Below the pieces are notes generated by a model. The model searched no databases and was not told the DNA's origin. It saw nothing but the letters and a program-made list of their open reading frames with translations. A stretch of 64,000 nucleotides of DNA, taken from UMGS1889 sp900556055. Its GTDB lineage: Bacteria > Bacillota > Clostridia > Oscillospirales > Ruminococcaceae. The stretch spans positions 1 through 64,000 of the forward strand of contig CABQEV010000005.1 of the NCBI GenBank assembly GCA_902463265.1, given 5' to 3'. The position numbers were made by a program, and so were the translations under genes. Of the stretch, positions 58,372-64,000 are shown in pieces; position 1 is the stretch's first letter, and each line of letters starts with the position of its first letter.

Positions 58372-59418
58372 TCAATCCTCCGCAAGGATAACAGCCTGTT
58401 TGCCGAGCTGCTTGTATCTGTACTCGAAAACGTCCATAGGGTAAGCGGTTTTTCCTTTCATCGGATCGTTTACGTAAACGAGATTCTGTTCTTTGTCGTA
58501 GCCTGTCAGGAGAAGACAGTGTTCGTTCAGTATCCAGGTTATGAGATCGCCTGTTTCGGCATCTGTCCACTGCTTGTTGTAATAGCACTGCTCCATGTTT
58601 CCGGTTGCCCAGACAATGACGGGCGTGCCCTTTGAAACGTATCTGTACAGCTGTTCGGGAGATGTTCCGGTAAGGTTTTCGGCGTGCATTGATATGCCCT
58701 TTGCGGAGAAATATTTCTCGGCACAGTTTACGATGACATCGGAAAAACAGCCGTATGCGAATGTGGAACGGGGATCTCCGACAAATACTTTCCTGTAGTC
58801 GCTTGCTCTGTATTCGCCCTTGTCAAGCCAGTTATCGGCAAGGTCAGTTTTTTCTGCGGCAATGCCTGCGTGATTCATAGCCATCGCAAGAGATGTAACT
58901 TCACAGCCTGTCGGAAGCTCGGGCGACTGGAGAATGCGGGGTGCATTTATAAAGTATTTTTCGGGGAGGGGAGTTTTCTCAACTGTTATTTCAGCTTTTT
59001 CGGAATAAAGTTCCTCATCTTTTCCCGAGCGCACTGTAATGCAGTATTTTCCTGCTGACAGACCGCTGAGCGAAACACAGGCTTCAGTCATTTCGGTGTA
59101 TGTTTCCCCGCCGTTGATGCTAATATAATATGTATCCTCAGGGTCGGGGGATTTGACGCTTACGGTAATGGCTGCATCTCCGCCGAAATATTCGTTTTTT
59201 ATCCGGATTAAAAGTTTGAGATGCTCTTTCTTTTCCGCATCTTCTTTTTCGGTCTCTTCTTGTTTTTTATCGTCCTGCCTGCTGCGCTTTGAACGCTCTC
59301 TTATCTCCTGAACGGCGGATGATGCGCTGCTTTTTTCAGCGTATACGGTCAGCGGGGAGGCGAAAGCGGCAGATAAAGCAATAGCTGTTATAATAGCAGC
59401 TTTTTTAGTAATATTCAT
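58372..59418 (-). CDS. Secreted C39-like cysteine protease
   Basis: 348 residues from ATG 59418 (GGAGA SD). Signal peptide (1-28, ends V-Y-A), a charged Lys/Glu-rich linker (about 30-75), an Ig-like strand domain (about 78-155) and a Peptidase_C39_2 domain (about 160-345). The latter shows L-P-T-G-C-E-V-T-S-L-A-M near 173 with the catalytic Cys, N-E-H-C-L-L-L-T-G-Y near 305 with the His, and Y-V-N-D-P near 320 with the Asn/Asp. Probably acts outside the cell. First gene of a three-gene operon. Confidence 0.87.
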   Translation of the reverse strand: MNITKKAAIITAIALSAAFASPLTVYAEKSSASSAVQEIRERSKRSRQDDKKQEETEKEDAEKKEHLKLLIRIKNEYFGGDAAITVSVKSPDPEDTYYISINGGETYTEMTEACVSLSGLSAGKYCITVRSGKDEELYSEKAEITVEKTPLPEKYFINAPRILQSPELPTGCEVTSLAMAMNHAGIAAEKTDLADNWLDKGEYRASDYRKVFVGDPRSTFAYGCFSDVIVNCAEKYFSAKGISMHAENLTGTSPEQLYRYVSKGTPVIVWATGNMEQCYYNKQWTDAETGDLITWILNEHCLLLTGYDKEQNLVYVNDPMKGKTAYPMDVFEYRYKQLGKQAVILAED

Positions 59419-59449
59419 GAGCAGATCTCCAAATAAATAATATAAAAAA

Positions 59450-59478
59450 ATTATAGCATATATCGCCCTGATTGTCCA
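59450..59478 (-). promoter_or_regulatory. Promoter of the C39 protease operon
   Basis: TGGACA (59473-59478), 17 nt, TATAAT (59450-59455) on the minus strand. Confidence 0.72.
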
Positions 59479-59626
59479 TGCACATATTCTATAAACCGCA
59501 CGTCCGTTAAAAAGATGTTTTAATGAAAAAAATAAAAAAATCCGCAGAATGTAACGAAATAATAACAATTTACTTCGCACGATGTACTATAATAGATGTA
59601 ATAATCTGGCTTTAAGGAGATCTAAC

Positions 59627-62428
59627 ATGAAAGCAAATTATCCGTTTCTTGATAAAAGTCTGCCGCTTGAGGAGCGTATAACCGATCTTTTGTCACGTCT
59701 GACCGCTGATGAAAAGGCGCATATGATGTCGCATAATCATCAGGCTGTGCCGCGTCTCGGGATCAGGGAATGTCATATCGGCTGTGAGATCGCAAGAGGA
59801 TTTGTTTCAAGGGATGATGGCGAATATTCGACTGTTTTCCCGCAGCCCGTCGGAATGGCATCTATGTTTGATCCCAAGCTTATGGAAAATATAGGCAGGA
59901 TAGCGTCTGATGAGTCGAGATATTACAACAAAAAAAGCGGAGGAACACGCTGGCTTTACGTCTGGGGACCGACTGTCGATATGGAGAGAAATCCGCTCTG
60001 GGGACGAACCGAGGAGGCATACGGCGAGGATCCGTTTCTTGCGGGAAAGATGACGGCGGCATATACAAAAGGGCTTGCGGGAGATGATGATTTCTACTTC
60101 AAAACTGTGCCGACCCTGAAGCATTTCTGTGCAAACAACAGTGAATTCAACCGTGTTGCAGGCTCATCAAATCTGTCTCCGAGGCTTATGCATGAGTATT
60201 ATTACCGTCCGTTTGAAATGGCTGTGAAAGACGGCGGAGCAGTGTCAGTGATGACGGCTTACAACGAGATAAACGGCGTTCCCGCTGACATGAATCCCGA
60301 CCTGAAAAAGGTGCTTAAAGACGAGTGGGGAGTGACCTTTATCGTCACTGACGGCGGAGATTTTTCTCATAATGTCAATGAACATCACTTCTGCAAAACG
60401 CACGGCGAGGCGATTGCGCTCTGCGTGAAAAACGGCTGCGATACCATGACCGATAATGAAGATATGGTATATGCTGCGGCTGCTGATGCGCTGAAAAAGG
60501 GTCACATGACAGAGAAAGAAATGGACGGTGCGCTGAGAAATGTTCTGCGTGCAAGATTCAGGACGGGTGAATTCGATGAAGGCAATCCGTATGAAAATAT
60601 GAACATACAGCTTGTCAGCGATGAAGCGAAAAAAACAAACAGGCGCGCTGCCGATGAACAGATATGCCTGCTGAAAAATGATGGCATTCTGCCGCTTGAT
60701 GTAAACGAATTCACAAACGAAAAAAAGCTTGCTGTGATTGGTCCGACTGCCGATCAAAATTTCCGCGACTGGTACTGCGGCATCTCAAAATACAGTGTTA
60801 CAGTGAAGGATGGTTTTGAATCTCTGCTCGGAAATGAAAATGTGATCTGCGACAGCTGTCATGATATTGTGAAGATAAAAAATCCTGCAAGCGGGAAATA
60901 TATTGCAGTCGCTGATGATAAAACCGCTGTGCTTTCCGACAGCGGAGATGAGTTTGAATTTCGTCAGTGGGGCGATGGCTATAATCTGTTCAGACATATA
61001 AAAAGCGGAAAATATCTCATTGAAAATAACGGGATATTCAAGGCTGAAAGCGATGTGCCTTATGAGTGGTTCATCAAGGAAAGCTTTGTCGGCGAGCACG
61101 ATGAAAACGGATATTTCAGATTTGCCGACTGGAACGGAAACGACGTTGTTATCGGAGAAAACGGGGGTTTGTCAAGCGTATTGCATTCACGTCCGAAGAG
61201 CTGCGGGCTGTTTGAGATAGAGGTGATATCGTCAGGAATAAGCCGTGCGGAAAAGCTTGCGGAGGATTGTGATGCAGTTATTTTCTGCGGCGGAAACGAT
61301 CCGATGATGGGCGCAAGAGAATGTGTTGACAGGACGCATCTCAGACTGCCTGAGCATCAGAAAAAGCTGCTGGAAGCTGTTCGGAAAAATCCCGACACTG
61401 TGTTCCTGCTTATTTCGAGCTATCCTTATTCAATAGTTGAGAAAAATGAAAAAATGCGTGCTGTCATCTATTCATCTCATGCGGGAGATGAGCTTGGAAA
61501 TGCTGCTGCGGCTGCTGTTTTTGGCATAACAAATCCTGCCGCAAGGCTTCCGCTGACATGGTACAGAAGCGAAAAAGAACTGCCCGATATTGCTGATTAT
61601 GATATTGAGAAAAACAAGTGTACATATCTTTACTATGACGGAGATCCGCTTTATCCGTTCGGTTACGGATTATCTTATTCCAAGTTTGAATATGAAAATA
61701 TGAACATAAAAACATCTGCCGATAATGATGGATTTGATGTATCCGTGACCGTGAAAAACGCATCTGAAAGGGACGGAGATGAGGTTGTTCAGGTATATTT
61801 CGGAATGAAGGATCCATCGGCGGAACGCCCCGAAAAAAAGCTCTGCGGATTTAAGCGTGTTCACATAAGAGCGGGAAATTCGGAAAATGTCACTGTTCAT
61901 GTCAGAAACAGTGATCTCGGATTTTACGATGTCAGAACAGAAAAAATGCGGACGGAAAGCGGAATATACAATGTTTATGTCGGCGCATCTTCGGCGGATA
62001 TAAGACTGTCCGGAGAGGTGAATGTTGTCGGCGAAACCATTGGGCCGAGAAAGGTTTCAGCATATACAAAGGCAAAAAATTACGATGTAAGTTCGCGTGT
62101 TTCACTGAAATTTTCCCGTGAGAAAAACGATTGGTTCGTTCGGACAGGGGACTGGGGCGGACAGCTTATTTACCGCTGCTTTGACGGCAGGAATGGCGTA
62201 AATGAGATAAAATTTACCGCAGCTGCACCGATCGGCAGTGCAAAAATATCAGTTTCTGCTATAACCTCGGACGGTGCTGTAAATGCATCGGCAGTCGTTG
62301 AATGTTCGCCGTCAGATGAAAGCTTCGGAGAATATTCCGCACGGTTTGATGCAACTGTCACGGACATATTTGAGCTGGTACTGGATATAAGCGGCGGATG
62401 CGGATTATACGGATTTGAATTCAGATAA
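59627..62428 (+). CDS. GH3 glycoside hydrolase with inserted beta-trefoil-like domain
   Basis: 933 residues from ATG 59627 (GGAGA SD). No signal peptide, so cytoplasmic. GH3 N-domain (about 10-320): G-P-T-V-D-M-E-R-N-P, K-H-F-C-A-N-N, and nucleophile region V-T-D-G-G-D-F near 242. The C-terminal sandwich begins near 350, is interrupted by about 130 residues (410-540) with repeated A/S-G-K-Y-I/L and F-E-F/F-R-F patterns, like a fascin or ricin-type trefoil, then resumes with F-C-G-G-N-D-P. A fibronectin III-like domain follows (about 690-790) and a CBM6-like end. Likely a beta-glucosidase or beta-xylosidase of plant polysaccharides. Confidence 0.88.
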   Translation: MKANYPFLDKSLPLEERITDLLSRLTADEKAHMMSHNHQAVPRLGIRECHIGCEIARGFVSRDDGEYSTVFPQPVGMASMFDPKLMENIGRIASDESRYYNKKSGGTRWLYVWGPTVDMERNPLWGRTEEAYGEDPFLAGKMTAAYTKGLAGDDDFYFKTVPTLKHFCANNSEFNRVAGSSNLSPRLMHEYYYRPFEMAVKDGGAVSVMTAYNEINGVPADMNPDLKKVLKDEWGVTFIVTDGGDFSHNVNEHHFCKTHGEAIALCVKNGCDTMTDNEDMVYAAAADALKKGHMTEKEMDGALRNVLRARFRTGEFDEGNPYENMNIQLVSDEAKKTNRRAADEQICLLKNDGILPLDVNEFTNEKKLAVIGPTADQNFRDWYCGISKYSVTVKDGFESLLGNENVICDSCHDIVKIKNPASGKYIAVADDKTAVLSDSGDEFEFRQWGDGYNLFRHIKSGKYLIENNGIFKAESDVPYEWFIKESFVGEHDENGYFRFADWNGNDVVIGENGGLSSVLHSRPKSCGLFEIEVISSGISRAEKLAEDCDAVIFCGGNDPMMGARECVDRTHLRLPEHQKKLLEAVRKNPDTVFLLISSYPYSIVEKNEKMRAVIYSSHAGDELGNAAAAAVFGITNPAARLPLTWYRSEKELPDIADYDIEKNKCTYLYYDGDPLYPFGYGLSYSKFEYENMNIKTSADNDGFDVSVTVKNASERDGDEVVQVYFGMKDPSAERPEKKLCGFKRVHIRAGNSENVTVHVRNSDLGFYDVRTEKMRTESGIYNVYVGASSADIRLSGEVNVVGETIGPRKVSAYTKAKNYDVSSRVSLKFSREKNDWFVRTGDWGGQLIYRCFDGRNGVNEIKFTAAAPIGSAKISVSAITSDGAVNASAVVECSPSDESFGEYSARFDATVTDIFELVLDISGGCGLYGFEFR

Positions 62429-62434
62429 AAAAAT

Positions 62435-62471
62435 GCTGTACAGAGCGTGGGTGCTTTGTACAGCTTTTTTT
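62435..62471. terminator. Terminator between GH3 and ABC permease genes
   Basis: A 12-bp stem (62435-62446 with about 62453-62464) followed by eight Ts on the plus strand; the genes converge. Confidence 0.85.
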
Positions 62472-63155
62472 TCAATATATATAGTGTATTTTCTTTGACA
62501 GCGCATATCCGATAAGCATAAATATCATCGAAACGGCTGCATAAACTGCGGCATATATCGGCAATTTTTCGGACGAGGAAACCAGTGAATCATATATCTT
62601 TGCAATAATTTCCAGATCGCCGAAAAGTGCATAGATAAAGGCAAGAAGCAGCAATCCGAGGAGTATAAGACCTGTCGCATTGTTCGCTGTTTCATCACCG
62701 TGTTTCAGCGAGATAAAGTTGTATATCGAATAGAATGTCATGGAAAATCCGCAGAGGGTCAATGTCGGAGTGAACAGCGAAATTGTGACCGCAGTTCCTG
62801 AAACCAAAGCACTGACAATTATCATCAAAGCCGAAATTATCGCAGAAGATGTCTGTACGAGAAATGAAAAAAGATATTTTGCGGCTGATATGTCGGATAT
62901 GCAGGCGGGTGATGCCAAAAGGTATTTCCCGAATTTCGACTTGCTTTCGTGCATATCCGATATCGAGCATAACATTACCGAAGTGATGATCAGGAATATC
63001 GGGAAGATATATTTTGCAAAACCCGCTGCTTCATTGATGTCCGTGAACATTGTGCCGAACATAAGCACCATCGAAGAGATGATCGGTATAATGCTGCTTT
63101 TGCTGAAATGTGATCTTATCAGCAGGAGTTTTTCCAGAATAAGTGTTTTTATCAT
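62472..63155 (-). CDS. ABC-2-type permease subunit, second
   Basis: 227 residues, six hydrophobic helices with the N-terminal cytoplasmic amphipathic stretch (F-S-K-S-S-I-I-P) typical of ABC-2 exporters. M-H-E-S-K-S-K-F-G-K-Y-L-L-A-S-P near 67-82 mirrors the same place in the next gene (D-S-G-F-D-K-F-M-L-A-S-P), showing the two permeases are paralogues. Overlaps it by 4 bp (ATGA). Confidence 0.78.
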   Translation of the reverse strand: MIKTLILEKLLLIRSHFSKSSIIPIISSMVLMFGTMFTDINEAAGFAKYIFPIFLIITSVMLCSISDMHESKSKFGKYLLASPACISDISAAKYLFSFLVQTSSAIISALMIIVSALVSGTAVTISLFTPTLTLCGFSMTFYSIYNFISLKHGDETANNATGLILLGLLLLAFIYALFGDLEIIAKIYDSLVSSSEKLPIYAAVYAAVSMIFMLIGYALSKKIHYIY

Positions 63156-63877
63156 GAATTATACACCCTGCCTTTCCTGAATTTTATGCTCAGAAGGAAC
63201 GATATCCCGAACAGCGTCACGGGGATAATAATCGGCATGAAAAACCAGAGAATCGGAGCGGCCGCAACAAAACTGCGGAACATTGTAAACGGGTCGGAAG
63301 ATATGCCTTCGGGAGCAAGAAGCGATATTACGATGCCGATGCATTCCGACATAGCTATTCCTATCACAATAAAAAAAGCCGAGTTGATCTTTGCGTATGA
63401 CAGAGGAATCTGCACGGCAATATAAAACACATCGAAAATTCCGATAAACAGAATGAAAAGAAAGCATGCGGGGTCGGCGGGCAGAACGCCCATGCACACG
63501 AATACAGTGACATAAACTTCCGATAAAATCATAAAGCCTGCTGTTATCAGGGCGATGGAAAAATAAAGCGAAAGAACATCTTTGCTGACGCTTATCGGAG
63601 ATGCAAGCATGAACTTGTCAAAGCCGCTGTCGGTATCCTTTTTGAGCGACTGTCCCGCAAGGTCGGATATCATCGGAGTAAGTGCGGTCAGAGCAACAAA
63701 TGTAATTATCAGATACGGGAATACTTCGCTTTCGGCAATGCCTGTTTCTTTCAGATTTCCGCATACGGTGCTGAGATAAATAAGAAAAGTGAATGCAAAG
63801 ATCCCAAGTGAAATAATGAGTCCGAACCGCAGATTTTTTTGACAGGCTTTCATATGCCTGAATATAAGAGCTTTCAT
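63152..63877 (-). CDS. ABC-2-type permease subunit, first
   Basis: 241 residues from ATG 63877 (AGAGGTG SD; a GTG at 63886 is also in frame). Six membrane helices, and K-D-T-D-S-G-F-D-K-F-M-L-A-S-P in the first cytoplasmic loop, the motif shared with its neighbour. Begins one base after the ATPase stop. The two together likely form the membrane part of a peptide or bacteriocin-type exporter. Confidence 0.78.
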   Translation of the reverse strand: MKALIFRHMKACQKNLRFGLIISLGIFAFTFLIYLSTVCGNLKETGIAESEVFPYLIITFVALTALTPMISDLAGQSLKKDTDSGFDKFMLASPISVSKDVLSLYFSIALITAGFMILSEVYVTVFVCMGVLPADPACFLFILFIGIFDVFYIAVQIPLSYAKINSAFFIVIGIAMSECIGIVISLLAPEGISSDPFTMFRSFVAAAPILWFFMPIIIPVTLFGISFLLSIKFRKGRVYNS

Positions 63878-63878
63878 G

Positions 63879-64000
63879 TCAGTCACCTCTGCTTGAAAAT
63901 ACGATTATATCCTCGACAGACGCATTGCAGAGCATTATATCGGGATATTTTTCGGCGAACGATCGGCGGTTTTTTATGAGTGCTTCGCAGCCGAACGGCG
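63879..64000 (-). CDS. ABC transporter ATP-binding protein, C-terminal end (truncated by window edge)
   Basis: 40 codons of the ATPase are visible, ending S-V-E-D-I-I-V-F-S-S-R-G-D then TGA. The S-V-E-D-I-F/I-x ending and the position before two ABC-2 permeases identify it. The Walker motifs lie beyond the right edge. Confidence 0.75.
   Translation of the reverse strand, partial: PFGCEALIKNRRSFAEKYPDIMLCNASVEDIIVFSSRGD

Overview
The window reads as chromosomal DNA of a strictly anaerobic, low-to-mid GC Firmicute of the Ruminococcus/Oscillospiraceae type. This is inferred from the class III ribonucleotide reductase with its activase, FeoAB iron uptake, a large GH3 glycosidase, frequent TTG starts with strong AGGAGG-type Shine-Dalgarno sites, and textbook sigma-A promoters (TTGACA-17-TATAAT). 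No 16S or marker-gene search could be run, so the genus is a guess.

Layout. (1) 1-8510 is accessory DNA. It holds an AT-rich 910-residue protein (DUF4062-like head, helical-repeat body) and a compact integrative/mobilizable element: XRE repressor, excisionase-like protein, tyrosine integrase, MobC-like protein, RepA-like ATPase, MobV/Pre relaxase and a TnpV-like protein. The element abuts the 3' end of guaA, a known integration hotspot. (2) 8519-24132 is ordinary chromosome: guaA, a pair of membrane exporters related to arsenic/anion transporters, an Lrp regulator with an aminotransferase and ispE, cdd, nrdD-nrdG-dut with an NrdR box, a PTS EIICBA, an acetyltransferase and a MATE pump. (3) 24200-31381 holds a secreted CAP-domain protein, a DUF3783 protein, and a minus-strand run lepA-feoA-feoB-small Cys-rich protein-SGNH lipoprotein, genes that overlap or nearly touch.

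(4) 31382-44714 holds a GGDEF cyclase, a GH25 lysozyme without a normal start codon, a YetF-like membrane protein whose Shine-Dalgarno lies inside a terminator hairpin, a 96-bp tandem repeat, mgtE behind a long structured leader, ldh, an orphan HgdB-like protein, a radical SAM protein, a CmpB-family membrane protein, a PcrA/UvrD helicase and a sodium:neurotransmitter symporter. (5) 44759-46622 is a small AT-rich cassette next to tRNA-Arg(CCG): a divergent XRE repressor with two operator dyads, three small unknown proteins and an HNH nuclease. (6) 46734-64000 holds a YoaP-type acetyltransferase, an HTH-desulfoferrodoxin fusion, dCMP deaminase, an SDR oxidoreductase, a TetR-controlled MMPL exporter with a heptad-repeat lipoprotein (four operator dyads), a two-component system, a C39-like protease operon, a GH3 enzyme with an inserted domain, and the start of an ABC-2 exporter operon running off the right edge.

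Best candidates for something not yet described are the structured mgtE leader (no match to the M-box by eye, with an SD-sequestering hairpin), the DUF4062/helical-repeat protein carried beside the mobile element, and the XRE/HNH cassette at tRNA-Arg.
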